Source: Amanita rubescens
Taxonomy: Eukaryota > Basidiomycota > Agaricomycetes > Agaricales > Amanitaceae
Direction of reading: 5' to 3'
Assembly: GCA_015039365.1 (NCBI GenBank)
Contig: WION01000123.1
Span: 1 to 64,000 of the forward strand
DNA length: 64,000 nt
Shown here: positions 47,567-57,955 of the stretch, piece after piece
Layout of the letters: every line of letters starts with the position of its first letter
How positions within the stretch are numbered: position 1 is the stretch's first letter
The notes under the pieces: generated by a model
What the model saw: only the letters and a program-made list of their open reading frames with translations
What the model was told of the DNA's origin: nothing
The model's database searches: none
Program-made: the position numbers and the translations under genes

Positions 47567-50500
47567 TCAACACCTAACATAAATAGCTGTAAGTGCAGCT
47601 TTGCCTTTGCAATCTTTTAATGAAACTTGAAGGGTGTTTAACATCCCTTCATAAATCAAGTTCTGACAAGTTGCCGCAATGCCATCATGGAACCATACCA
47701 TACCATTATCAGTTACTACACGTGCAGTGTAATGTGCATCTCCAAAGTATATAATCCCACATAGTTTATAAGAAGTTTCAGCATTGTTAATGGATATAGT
47801 GAAAGTAGCATCAATTTGCATTGTTTGTCCTGAGAAGTCTAAAGCTATAAAAGGTAGAGGAAATGCAAAATATTTAACAATGAGAAGCTGTTCACTGCAG
47901 ATTGTGCAGCTTTTATCTGTTTCTTCATTCATTGTGCCCATCCAGTCTGATATAGATGGATATCTTCTGCTCCCTGCATATATAAGACAAGTGTTGTCAG
48001 GTGTTCTACATTGTGTAACATGATTGTTCTTGCATCTATACTTGAACACCATTGTGTCTGCAGGAAGTGTAAACATGTATAAGATGATGTGACTAGCAGC
48101 TGTGAGTTCTCCCCAACCAAAATGGGAAGGAGCTAGTTGGTGTAAAAAGTGTCTCATATCATCTCTTGTAGATTCCAGTGTTTTTAGTCCAAATGAATGT
48201 TTCCTGAAATTTAATGCAAGATTGCTCAGAATTTCATTATTTGTACTATTGAATATATGTGTGTATTGATCCTTATTTCTGGCCCACATAGCATGCATTA
48301 TGCATAGGATGGCATCATATGCACAGCTGTTCTGGTCCCATGCAGTTCCACATGGTATCAATGATGGTGTATCAATACTGACTTCTTCTGTGTTAGTACT
48401 GGCAAAGGTTTCTGTTTTTCTGACCTTGATTTTAAGTTCATTCTGTGGGGTGGTGTTTTTTCTTTTCTGCTTTGTTATAATTGGAGTTCCACATGGTATC
48501 AATGGTAGTGTATCAATACTAACTTCTTCTGTGTTAGTACTGGCAAAGGTTTCTGTCTTTCTGACTTTGGTTTTATGTTTGTTTTGTGGAGTGGTGTCTT
48601 TTCTTTTCTTTGTTATAATTGGAATTTCTGGAGAATTGTCCAGATTTTCTACACCTGTATCTGCTTCTTGTTTTTTTATGGAATCAGCCTTAGTTTTTGC
48701 TACTAAAGTCCATGGCATATCATCTGCAATTGGAGCTAGCATTGGATCACTTTTGTTCCACCTGATGGAAGGATGCACAGAGTCAGGGACATAAGTTGAG
48801 CCTTTGTATTCTCTGAAAGTGTGAATCAAGGCATTTCTTCTGTTGCCTTGTACTGACTCTGGTAATTTACCTATGTATCTCAATCTTGTGATTTCATCCA
48901 GCAGTTCCAGGTCACGAAATTCTTGTCGCAAGGCACCTGATGCCTTTCCAGTTATTTTTTTGGTATCAAATCCTTGTAATATAATTGTACCATCTGCTGT
49001 GGAACTGCGTGAAAGCACTGTATAATAAGATTGATGAGATCTGCAGTTATTTAAATCAACAGGATTGTATGGTCTTGTTTTCCCCTGGGAAGCAAAATCA
49101 GTCATGGCAAAGTTTGGGAGCACTTCAACTTGAGATCTTGAGATTGAGACATGATTTCCATCAGGTAAAAAGCATACCAAGGAAACTGTGGAACGTGTAA
49201 GAGGGACAACATTTAATGGTAAGCCTTCCAGTTGTACATCTTTTGAAGGATTTTTCAGCTTTACAAAAAGTATCTCCAATATTCTTTGATTTTGTTTACC
49301 TAATGATGATTCCCAACCAACTACTGTGCCTTCTTGTCCATTTGTTATGCATAATTCAGTTGCAACATTACATTTTATCATTACAGGAAGTCCCAAGCAC
49401 AGGGAAAGTTTGCCTGGTACAGGTTTATCAGCAGCTGAATGTGGCAACTCCCACAGTAACTTTTGTAGCTTTTCAGTTAATTTTGTTACTTTGTTCTTAC
49501 TTTTCTGTGATTTTCTGGTCCTATTCATATTTTCAGTTGATCTTAATGCATCATCTGAAGAAAAATCAACCAGTTCTTGTCCAGTTTCTTGTGCAAATTT
49601 TAAGCAACCTAGACGATTTATCTCATCCTTCTGTGCATTTTTGGCTATTATAATAGATACAAATCTAAACTCAGGAGCAGTGATAGAAGGTTTACCAGGT
49701 AGCTGAGATGTGATGCGAGTTCTAAGGAATTGTATGTCTTCAAGAGTGCAATCCTTATGTCTCATATTCTCCAGTGCTTTACGCAACTTACTATCATTCT
49801 TTGACTGCTGTCTCTGCCTCATGTTCTGCCTTAGTATAACAACTGTTGTCACTTGATGCCATAATGCTCTGCCTAATGCTTCTTCTTGCCATTTATTTTT
49901 TGTCCCATATACTCCTACTGTACGGCTATAGAGTGCCACATTCTCACCACCAATTGGAGGAGGTAATTGTGCAAAGTCACCTGCAAAAAGAATATTTAAT
50001 CCACCAAATGGTTTAGTAGGTTCATTCATTACTTTGCATAGCTGAGCACTAATCTTGTACAGCTCATGACATGATAGCATTGATACCTCATCCAAGAAAA
50101 TGTAGTCTACTCCTTGTAATCTTGTATGAACCTGTATCATTGTTTTTGTTGTCTGGGCTTCACCATTCATGTCATTAATTCCCAAAACAGAGTGATATGT
50201 GGAACCTGATATCAAAGATGCAGCTGATCCTGTAGGTGCAAGTATTACAAATCGATATGCTTCTTGCCTAATCTCAAAATATTTGCATAGAGCTGTTAAT
50301 ACTCGTGTTTTGCCTGTACCACCCATTCCACCAATATACATTTTCAGGGGTTCTGAGTTAGGAAGCACAACATGATTTGCAATAATTTTAAAAGCACGTT
50401 CCTGTTCTTCATTAAGTTTATATTCATGACATATATAATCAATACATGTACAGGTATTGTGATCTGTTGTATGGTACTTTTTTTCTAGGTAGGCCTTGTC

Positions 50501-50710
50501 CATAATCTTTACTTCATTTGGAGTAAATACATTAACAATCTGGGTGTGTGATTTTGAAGGGATGGTTTTACTCTGGAGAATCTCCTGTCTCTTTGCCTGT
50601 ACAATGGATTTCCATGTAGCAGCAGGTATCTGATGCTGTGGAACTAGAGGTTGTAGTTCTGCATTAGGATCAATTTTTTCTTTTTCTTCCATCCACCCTG
50701 TCCTCTGCAA
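47567..50710 (-). CDS. Helitron PIF1-type helicase with C-terminal peptidase-like domain
   Basis: The second part of the RepHel protein, in frame with the upstream part and separated from it only by TGA at 50717-50719 plus two codons. About 1047 residues. Walker A: G-G-M-G-G-T-G-K-T (near 125); Walker B: F-L-D-E-V-S-M (near 205); later helicase motifs follow (F-A-G-D-F-A-Q-L-P-P). A 47-residue tandem duplication (I-P-C-G-T-P-I-I-T-K start) lies at 48345-48626. The C-terminal ~250 residues read N-S-C-A-Y-D-A-I-L-C (near 795), then H-Y-T-A-R-V-V and W-F-H-D-G-I (near 990-1007): a Cys-His-Asp order like ubiquitin-type cysteine peptidases. Strongly AT-rich compared with the flanks, as expected for a recent arrival. 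Confidence 0.88.
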   Translation of the reverse strand: MQRTGWMEEKEKIDPNAELQPLVPQHQIPAATWKSIVQAKRQEILQSKTIPSKSHTQIVNVFTPNEVKIMDKAYLEKKYHTTDHNTCTCIDYICHEYKLNEEQERAFKIIANHVVLPNSEPLKMYIGGMGGTGKTRVLTALCKYFEIRQEAYRFVILAPTGSAASLISGSTYHSVLGINDMNGEAQTTKTMIQVHTRLQGVDYIFLDEVSMLSCHELYKISAQLCKVMNEPTKPFGGLNILFAGDFAQLPPPIGGENVALYSRTVGVYGTKNKWQEEALGRALWHQVTTVVILRQNMRQRQQSKNDSKLRKALENMRHKDCTLEDIQFLRTRITSQLPGKPSITAPEFRFVSIIIAKNAQKDEINRLGCLKFAQETGQELVDFSSDDALRSTENMNRTRKSQKSKNKVTKLTEKLQKLLWELPHSAADKPVPGKLSLCLGLPVMIKCNVATELCITNGQEGTVVGWESSLGKQNQRILEILFVKLKNPSKDVQLEGLPLNVVPLTRSTVSLVCFLPDGNHVSISRSQVEVLPNFAMTDFASQGKTRPYNPVDLNNCRSHQSYYTVLSRSSTADGTIILQGFDTKKITGKASGALRQEFRDLELLDEITRLRYIGKLPESVQGNRRNALIHTFREYKGSTYVPDSVHPSIRWNKSDPMLAPIADDMPWTLVAKTKADSIKKQEADTGVENLDNSPEIPIITKKRKDTTPQNKHKTKVRKTETFASTNTEEVSIDTLPLIPCGTPIITKQKRKNTTPQNELKIKVRKTETFASTNTEEVSIDTPSLIPCGTAWDQNSCAYDAILCIMHAMWARNKDQYTHIFNSTNNEILSNLALNFRKHSFGLKTLESTRDDMRHFLHQLAPSHFGWGELTAASHIILYMFTLPADTMVFKYRCKNNHVTQCRTPDNTCLIYAGSRRYPSISDWMGTMNEETDKSCTICSEQLLIVKYFAFPLPFIALDFSGQTMQIDATFTISINNAETSYKLCGIIYFGDAHYTARVVTDNGMVWFHDGIAATCQNLIYEGMLNTLQVSLKDCKGKAALTAIYVRC

Positions 50711-50716
50711 TGCATG

Positions 50717-53700
50717 TCAGATTTCTATAGCATCATTTTGTCGTCTAAGCTCTGATGTGCTGATTTTTTGTGTAATGGGATCATCAGGTAACTCACCTGT
50801 GCATAGATTAACATAAGGATCTGATTCAGTTGAGGCATCATCACCATGATCATTGTTGTGGTTCATGCAATCTATTGGCCAATCATCATTTGGAATAGTT
50901 CCAGCTTTCATTTGAGCACGGAAGTCATCACGAGCATCCAAACATTCATACTTTATGTTGAAATTTCTCATGATCTGTTTTTCTCTCTGTGTGAATTCAT
51001 GACTATTGAATGCTTCATCCCATGACTCATCCTTATTTTTTAGATCTAATCCTGCTCTCCATGGCTTAAAAAATGTTAGCATTGTTAAACAATAGAATTC
51101 TCTGTCTCCCTGGTCACATCTAGGTAGGAGTCGACCTATGAAGTTGATTGCTACGTTGGGAATCAATGATCTAAGGATGACAACATGTGAATGAAAAAGA
51201 GGATGATTTTTGTTAAATCTATACATATTCTTTGGTAGGTTCCTGGGAATAACATCATCCACAGTCTCTGTATCTGTTTCATCAGAACTATGATCACCTG
51301 AGACATCAGATGAAATATTGTCTGAATCAGTGTCATCATCATTGTAATCAATATCATGTTGCTCATTGGCATCAACTGTGTTGGTGTTATTTTTTCCTTT
51401 ACTATATTTATGGCGTTGACACCGTAATGCCCATTCATACAGATTCATATTTTTGAGCTCTGATGGCCTGTATATATAATCATAAACAGGAGACAAACCA
51501 ACTATGTGATTTTTGCTCCTCACCAATGTAACCTTTTCTATACATGTGGATGGATCAAGTTCACCCCAAGATTTCTGTGCTTCAAGTACAAAGCCACACC
51601 AAAAAAATGGAATGAAAGTATGATTGGTATAGTGATCAGGATTTCCCAAAAGATACATACAAACCATGGGACCTCCCATTTCTGTTTTTGTTGATAAAGC
51701 ATTGACAATCTTATTCATTATTTTTCGAGCCTTTTCTTTTTCTGACAATGAGCTAGCAAGTATGTCACAATGCTTGTTGAATACATTTCTTACTGCTTCA
51801 AACATAACATGTGTTTTTAGACTAGTTTTTGTTATGTAGTCTGATATATACATGATGACTGCTTTCAGTGCAGTACCTGACCACATACATGTAACATCAG
51901 TATTACAACGCAAAATATATGTCAGAGCAGGTGTTATAAAGTTGATCCATTCCTCATGTTTCTTTATATTCAGTGATCCAGTTTCTGGGTCAACTTCTGT
52001 GCATTTGAAAGTAGGTCGTGGAAAACGTGCTTTACATTTTCCATATTTATTGTCCTTGCAAGATCCATATTTTTTGCTTCCGGAGCCATCCTTGTTTGTT
52101 CCCCTTTCACAATTGTGTATATTAGATCTACTGACAATATCATCAACTGTGTTCTCAAAGTAGTCCCACCATTTATTCCACTCAGAACATCTCTTGCATT
52201 CACTTGGATTTGAAGTATGAATCAATGTGCAAAGTTTAGGAGGAGGTTGTGGCAATGTCTCTGTAGGATCTCTGTATGAATCACTTTTGGCATGTTCAGC
52301 CACTTTGTTGAGCACTTCAACCTGTGTATCTGTCATAAACTCTCCAATATGACAACTTTCCAGCCATGAAACCAGGTGCTGCTTCCATTCAGAATTTGGA
52401 TCAAGTATGCGTTCTCTCATTTCTTGAGCTGTCAAATTCCCCATAAGCCATATCAGCATGTGAAGGTGTAGTGTTAAACGTCCCTGTTGCTCTACTGTAC
52501 CATAATAAGCTGGAACATCTCCATAAACACCTCTGTGTTCTGAACCTACTCCAAGGATATCAGTTATAAAAGTGTTCACCATGAAGTCAAAGAAACGTGC
52601 CCCTGCAACTGGATTTGCACATACAAGCCTCAAACGTTCATCATAAGGGAGTATTTCTGCTTCAAATGTTTCATTTCTACCTGCATAATAGATGCAAAGA
52701 GGATGCTTGATATCAGCTGGTGATATTGTTATGTACCAAAATGGAGCCCCTCTATGATATATTAAAGACCAGATTTCATTTCTCATCCACTTCTTGCTTG
52801 TATTTGATCCTTTTACAGGACCTGCCACATGATCAAGATCCTTCATTAACTGAAAACACTGCTCTTCTTCTTTATTCTGTGGCTTAACAAATTCCTCTTT
52901 AGCCAAACGATCTATTATATTTGTCAAAACAGCATTGTCAATGTTTAATATTCGTTGTTTAATGTCATTGAATATCTTCTTCTCAGCCAACAAGAAACAT
53001 TGTGAAGATGCTGTCTTTACTTGCTCATGGCTAAATGCTACAAATGGGAAATCATGATCAACCTGGAAGCGCTTATCATGATACATCAAAAGCCATTTTT
53101 TATGTATTTTCTCAGATAATCCTTCTATTGAGCCTACTCCTCCAAGACCATAAGGAAATAACCATGGAAACATTTGTGGATAAAGCTGTGGGTTATGCCA
53201 TATGGATTCTGGTTGCTCACTGTGACCTATACAGAGAAATTTACCTTGTGCACCCAAATGCTGTAATGCTTTTGCTTTCACTGCATTAGTTGTCATGACA
53301 TTAAATTGTTGACCTGTCAGACCATGAACTGTAAATGCACAATCACCTTCTTCAGTACCATCCTCAGTTTCCATATCATGTACACTTGTCCCCTCAGGAG
53401 TTTTATTATGTGTCATGGCTTTATACTCAACACTTACAGGAGGCATGTCTTCAGGATATTCATTGAGATTGTCTAAAGAGATTGTAACATCCTCATAATC
53501 ACCATGATTCAAAATTAGCCATTCTAATGCTTTCTTCACATGATTGCGCCTTACAAGGAATGGTGTACGTTTAAAGTCTGCAGTGGTAGGTTTGCATGGA
53601 CCAGTGAACATTATAGCAATGACTTCCTCAATGTCAGCCTTTGGGGGAGGTAGAATATCATATATCTTAGGAATTGGTTGCTGGAAAGCAATTGCATGTG

Positions 53701-54754
53701 CTTTCATTTTTCTCATGCCTGAAGCAATCCTAATTGAACAAAAGCTATGGCGAATTCTGGCAACTAACATTTTTTCAACATATCGTAAAGAAGATAATGC
53801 TTCAGGGACAGGCCCCAACCATAGACCATTTGCAAGTGCCATTTTTGGTACCCTGGAAACCCTTATAGATGCACGACAAGGATTGCATATATGTTGACAT
53901 GATTGATCTATGGCATATGGATATTCACATATCTTCTCTGAAACCTTGAACCTTTCTTGCCTTGTAACACCAGGTGCCTCCAATACATGCAGGTAATTCT
54001 TCATTGCTGACAGTCTTGTAAGAGAAGATTGAGGGACAAGTTGTCCACACACACCACATCCTGCTTCTTCAAATAATTTGGGTTCAAACTTTTTACAAGC
54101 AGCTGTTATTACTTTATGCGACAATGTCTTGTCCAAAGGCACAGGAGGGAAGATTGAGGCAAGATCTTCATGAAAATTTGGCAGTTGAGTTGTATCCTGT
54201 TGGAGGCGATGAGCTATTACCCTCTCATGTGTCTTTTCACGGGACCTGTCTTTCTCTGCTGATGTTTTCATGTTTTCTGCCCTTTTCCTCTGAATCTTTT
54301 TATGCTCTTTGTTGGAAGGTACTGTTTCAAATACTGTTATATAGGTTGAGCACTTATCACATTCATGTTCGCTGAAAAGCTTCTTCATTGAAGCAATGGT
54401 TGGATTTCTTGGGTGTGTCAAAATGCCATGCTCACTGGCTATTTTTCGGCACTCAGTTAATTGTACAATTTTAACATGTGCATGTAGAGGTAATTGGGCA
54501 TGTATGTATTGAGTATCTCTATATTTTTCTGCATCTGATTTATGCATGTGACCTACAAACTTAAATTCAGAGGATTCAAGATCAGAATTTGTACAGAATT
54601 CTTCCAATATATAGTCCTTGATATCAGCATAAGTAGCTAGACACAACTTGTATCCACCTTTGTATATTGCACATGAACAAGTCTCTTGTTCACAAAGACA
54701 TTTGAACATATAGGCTTTTTGTGGGGTTTTGACATAGATGGATGCAGAATCCAT
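50717..54754 (-). CDS. Helitron Rep (HUH) part, ends at an in-frame TGA
   Basis: Reading from the Met at 54754 gives 1345 residues; the frame stays open further upstream to 55213 through a minisatellite that I regard as non-coding leader. The N-terminal part has Cys pairs (C-L-C-E-Q-E-T-C-S-C; C-G-V-C; C-N-P-C) of zinc-ribbon type. Rep nuclease: the HUH motif L-H-L-H-M-L-I-W near 52460 and the double-Tyr motif Y-I-S-D-Y-I-T-K near 51850. Rolling-circle transposition needs both this part and the helicase, so the TGA (which could derive from CGA by C-to-T) inactivates the copy unless read through. The flanking sequence of the stop has no GT..AG pair that would remove it. Confidence 0.9.
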   Translation of the reverse strand: MDSASIYVKTPQKAYMFKCLCEQETCSCAIYKGGYKLCLATYADIKDYILEEFCTNSDLESSEFKFVGHMHKSDAEKYRDTQYIHAQLPLHAHVKIVQLTECRKIASEHGILTHPRNPTIASMKKLFSEHECDKCSTYITVFETVPSNKEHKKIQRKRAENMKTSAEKDRSREKTHERVIAHRLQQDTTQLPNFHEDLASIFPPVPLDKTLSHKVITAACKKFEPKLFEEAGCGVCGQLVPQSSLTRLSAMKNYLHVLEAPGVTRQERFKVSEKICEYPYAIDQSCQHICNPCRASIRVSRVPKMALANGLWLGPVPEALSSLRYVEKMLVARIRHSFCSIRIASGMRKMKAHAIAFQQPIPKIYDILPPPKADIEEVIAIMFTGPCKPTTADFKRTPFLVRRNHVKKALEWLILNHGDYEDVTISLDNLNEYPEDMPPVSVEYKAMTHNKTPEGTSVHDMETEDGTEEGDCAFTVHGLTGQQFNVMTTNAVKAKALQHLGAQGKFLCIGHSEQPESIWHNPQLYPQMFPWLFPYGLGGVGSIEGLSEKIHKKWLLMYHDKRFQVDHDFPFVAFSHEQVKTASSQCFLLAEKKIFNDIKQRILNIDNAVLTNIIDRLAKEEFVKPQNKEEEQCFQLMKDLDHVAGPVKGSNTSKKWMRNEIWSLIYHRGAPFWYITISPADIKHPLCIYYAGRNETFEAEILPYDERLRLVCANPVAGARFFDFMVNTFITDILGVGSEHRGVYGDVPAYYGTVEQQGRLTLHLHMLIWLMGNLTAQEMRERILDPNSEWKQHLVSWLESCHIGEFMTDTQVEVLNKVAEHAKSDSYRDPTETLPQPPPKLCTLIHTSNPSECKRCSEWNKWWDYFENTVDDIVSRSNIHNCERGTNKDGSGSKKYGSCKDNKYGKCKARFPRPTFKCTEVDPETGSLNIKKHEEWINFITPALTYILRCNTDVTCMWSGTALKAVIMYISDYITKTSLKTHVMFEAVRNVFNKHCDILASSLSEKEKARKIMNKIVNALSTKTEMGGPMVCMYLLGNPDHYTNHTFIPFFWCGFVLEAQKSWGELDPSTCIEKVTLVRSKNHIVGLSPVYDYIYRPSELKNMNLYEWALRCQRHKYSKGKNNTNTVDANEQHDIDYNDDDTDSDNISSDVSGDHSSDETDTETVDDVIPRNLPKNMYRFNKNHPLFHSHVVILRSLIPNVAINFIGRLLPRCDQGDREFYCLTMLTFFKPWRAGLDLKNKDESWDEAFNSHEFTQREKQIMRNFNIKYECLDARDDFRAQMKAGTIPNDDWPIDCMNHNNDHGDDASTESDPYVNLCTGELPDDPITQKISTSELRRQNDAIEI

Positions 54755-54780
54755 AATAAGAATGATTAATACCAGAAAAG

Positions 54781-55103
54781 GCAGTTCATAGTACACCAAT
54801 AATAGCAATTCATAGTACACCAACAGTGGCAGTCCATAGTACACCAATACTGGCAATTCATAGTACACCAACAGTGGCAGTCCATAGTACACCAATACTG
54901 GCAATTCATAGTACACCAACAGTGGCAGTTCATAGTACACCAATACTGGCAATTCATAGTACACCAACAGTGGCAGTTTATACACCAATAATGGCAATTC
55001 ATAGTACACCAACAGTGGCAGTTTATACACCAATAATGGCAATTCATATACCAACAGTGGCAGTTTACACACCAATAATGGCAATTCATATACAAATAAT
55101 AGC
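54781..55103. repeat. 24-bp minisatellite
   Basis: About 14 units built on AGTACACCAA(T/C)A(C/G)TGGCA plus TTCAT or GTCCAT, alternating in two types, with 18-base variants at the right end. Because the unit is a multiple of three, the minus strand stays open (Y-E-L-P-V-L-V-Y type repeats). Confidence 0.85.
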
Positions 55104-55384
55104 ATGTCACTCACAAACAGTGGGATCTCAAATACCCCTGAGGGCAGAAATATCATGTATTGAGTATTATCACATGCAGACAGAAAATGAAACACAAGAA
55201 CAAAATACAACACAAAAATCTGTGATATTCAGCTTTTCTCATTCAAAAAATAAGAAAAAGAGAGACATACCAAAGAGAATAACATGAAATAGTCAGACAT
55301 AGTATAGGATAACAAAAATGTAGACAGGAGGATGGACTGGGAGGGTGAAGGATGAGATGGTCAATCAGTAATGTCAAAGCCAGG

Positions 55385-56060
55385 TGACACATGGCTTACC
55401 TGGGGTGCAACAGGGTGTGGGAGGTTGTGGGAGGTTGCCAAAGGGTGTGGAGGGTGCAGTTGAATGGCAGGAGGGCAAAGTGGGTCAGTTATGTCGACAC
55501 AAGATGTCATGTGGCTTACCTGGGTTGCGGCAGAGTGCAACGGGGCATGACGGGGTGCGACAGGGTGTGACAGGGTGTGGCGGGGTGCGATGGGGTACGA
55601 CAGAGTGCAGGGGGTGCCCAAAAGGTGCAGTGGGTGCCGTTGAATGGTGGGAGCCAGAGGACAATGGATTGGAGGGCGGATCAGCAACGTTGACTCAGCC
55701 ATGTGCCACATGGCTTACCTGGGTTGCAGCAGTGTGCAACAGGTTGCGGGAGGTTGCCAAAGGGAGTGGAGGGAGCAGTTGAACGGCGGGAGGGCGATGG
55801 ACGGGGTGGGTCAGCTATGTCGACGCGAGGTGTCATGTGGTATACCTGGGTTGCAGCGGCGTGAGACAGGGTGCGACGGGGTGCGACGGGTGCGACGGGG
55901 TGCGAGAGGGTGCAACGGGGCGTGACGGGGCGCGAGAGGTGCGGGGTGCGCAAAAGGTGCCATGGGCGTCGTTGAATCGTGGGAGGACGATGGATTAGGG
56001 GCGGTGGATCAGCTACATTGACTCAGCAATGTGTCATATGGCTTACCTGGTGTGTGGGGT
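55385..56060. repeat. Satellite with alternating ~120 and ~200 bp spacing
   Basis: The block GGCTTACCTGGG(T)TGC recurs at about 55391, 55511, 55710, 55836 (as GGTATACCTGGG) and 56038. Spacing alternates near 120 and 200, so the higher-order unit is about 325 bp. G-rich GGGTGCGAC runs fill the longer spacers. On the minus strand most blocks read CCCAGGTAAGC, a perfect 5' splice site. Confidence 0.75.
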
Positions 56061-56600
56061 GCAGTTGGGTGTGGTGGGGCGCTAGCAAGGACGAGAGTAA
56101 AGGTCTGGCGGGCAGGACGAGCAGCGGGGAGGCTGTGCACGGATTCCGGAAATTGCCGCTGACATAATACGGCAATCACCGCTAGGTTAAGAGAACGTTA
56201 CAGACTTTCACGTCATAAGACCGAGACCTTCATCTTACGACTACGGCCTCGGAATAAGAGCGTACAAGGTGCTAACGAGAGTCGGTTGGCCGGATAGATG
56301 GGAAAAGGTAAGTGTTGGTTTGTGCTAATACTGATTCATTCTCTGATCAAAAATAGATGCAACAGGTAGATGGTGGTTGAACTGGGTAATAGAGAAGTTG
56401 TTCCACCTATATAAGTCAGAGCTAGAAAAATTCAGCTTTTCAACATCTCGATTAGATGGAAAATAAACTGCATTACTCAACTGTGTGACTGTGTCATCGG
56501 AGCCGACAGCGGTGGAATTTAGATGATCATGGACGTCATCGAAAAGAGCACCTTACAATGCACTGCTACCATTGATGATTTTCCAATACGAGAACGGCAA
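56061..56600. other. No gene seen
   Basis: Single-copy sequence between the satellite and the 8-Cys relic; only short frames. Confidence 0.35.
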
Positions 56601-56604
56601 AACA

Positions 56605-56810
56605 GACACGAGACGAAGCTATCATGTGTTGCGTGTCTTCCGTCTGATTTGTGTTCTAATCCGATTGTTGATGCGACGGGATGGGCATCAGGCAATTTCT
56701 GTGGTGATAATACTAACCGATGTGTTGTCTGCAACCTCATCAAGACGGATCGACTTGCGACCTTGGGCCCAACGACTCTTACACAAATTGAGGTAGACAG
56801 GGTGCCGAAT
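56605..56810 (+). pseudogene. Relic of the 8-Cys secreted-protein module
   Basis: The sequence follows the exon 3 of the 37.5 kb gene: GATGCGACGGGATGGG, then GGCAATTTCTGTGGTGAT, ATCAAGACGGA, CGACTTGCGACCTTGG and CCAACGACTCTT, in the same order and spacing. Small indels put A-S-G-N-F-C-G-D and the later part in different frames, and TGC codons are lost. No promoter, first exon or signal peptide is found upstream. It shows that the family once had a member on the far side of the Helitron. Confidence 0.7.
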
Positions 56811-57122
56811 TAGTCACGCGTATAAAATATTTCCTGTCCTGTTCTATTTTCTCATTGACTCAAAATACGAGACGGAAAAAAAAAGATAATATTTTCATAT
56901 GATCAGCACTTGTTTGACATCTGCATACGCTGGTTTGACGAAATCTATATTCAGTCAACCTTCACATTTTAGTATCTCAGTAACAGCGTCACTTGTGGGC
57001 TGGTCGATGACTTCACATTACACTTCGGACTTCCTATTTTGTGATCTAAACCAGCTCTAATACGCTTTGCTGTCAGTTGCATCAATCTCGTGTTCATAAT
57101 TCCACCAATCATCCTCATACAC
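56811..57122. other. No gene seen
   Basis: AT-rich single-copy sequence. Confidence 0.35.
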
Positions 57123-57356
57123 TGTGAAGACTTAGAATATCTTCGTAGTTGTACGATTTGATAAGTCTCCAACAGAGGATTTCCGAGAGGGAGAGAGAGA
57201 TCACGCGAGGGAATTGCGTAGTCAAAGGTTAGGAAAGTCCTACGGTTACGAATACAAGTCCAGCTTATATACTATGGTAATCTAAATATAAGTAACTAAG
57301 GAGAAAGATAGGGATACTACTTGTAGTATCTCGGCGTTTGCGGGTGCTCCTTTACA
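57123..57356 (-). repeat. Solo LTR related to the 38.1 kb element
   Basis: Starts TGTGAAGACTTAG and ends CTCCTTTACA, and keeps the internal GGAGAGAGAGATCACGCG and AGTCAAAGGTTAG blocks of the 237 bp LTR, but is clearly diverged. No internal region and no clear target duplication. Orientation follows the 38.1 kb element by convention. Confidence 0.8.
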
Positions 57357-57576
57357 CATCAGGAAAACGGGTTCCGACTTAATTGACTTATATTAGACTT
57401 AAACTACTTGCACAAGTAAATTAAGACAGAATTAAGAAGGATTTTTTTGTCTTTGGGGACTTAAATATTAAGACATTTAAGACACTTTAAGACAGGTCTC
57501 ATACTTTTTTTACTTTTATACCTACTTATTTGACTTAAAGTGCCTTATTTCTCTGCGCTATATTAATAAGAATTAA

Positions 57577-57672
57577 GCCAGATAAGCCGGTATAAGCCAG
57601 ATAAGCCAGATAAGCCAGTATAAGTCAGATAAGCCAGATAAGCCAGTATGAGCCAATATAAGTCAGATAAGC
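57577..57672. repeat. 9-bp tandem repeat (ATAAGCCAG)
   Basis: About ten imperfect units of ATAAGCCAG / ATAAGTCAG. The surrounding 57370-57690 is rich in GACTTA and its inverse, with TGACTTATATT near both ends, and might be a small non-autonomous DNA element; the ends were not resolved. Confidence 0.7.
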
Positions 57673-57955
57673 AAGACCAGTCACTCAAGTCAATAAAAGC
57701 AAATTTTCAATAATGCTAGCACTGATTGTACTACAGGTACTAGCTCTACACGATGTCGGTATGACTGGGTATTCAAATGGTATAATAGTCATATGACGAG
57801 AAATGTTGGACAGCAAGCTTGGAATCACGTAAATATAGGTGTGGCGCGAAATGGTATCGACTCTGAGTGAGATGCAGACTCTGACATACTACCCAAAAAT
57901 CTGGAGTACAAGAAAGAAAGCTCAGTAGTAAACAATAGTGGAACGTGGTGAAAAC

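Larger units (their letters stand above)
47490..55213 (-). mobile_element. Helitron, ends not resolved
   Basis: The composition shift, Rep HUH and PIF1-type helicase define an autonomous-type Helitron of roughly 7.7 kb or more. A 5' TC end and a 3' CTRR end were not fixed; the satellite at 55.4-56.06 kb may still belong to the 5' part. Confidence 0.75.

Noticed and set aside
55361..55953. Open frames of 90-130 residues within the satellite
   Set aside because: They follow the tandem units and contain no domain; the repeat structure explains them.
54781..56060. Regularly spaced repeats considered as a CRISPR array
   Set aside because: Units are contiguous minisatellites without unique spacers, and the sequence is clearly eukaryotic.
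57118..57361. Target duplication around the solo LTR
   Set aside because: Left flank TACAC and right flank CATCA do not match, so none is claimed.
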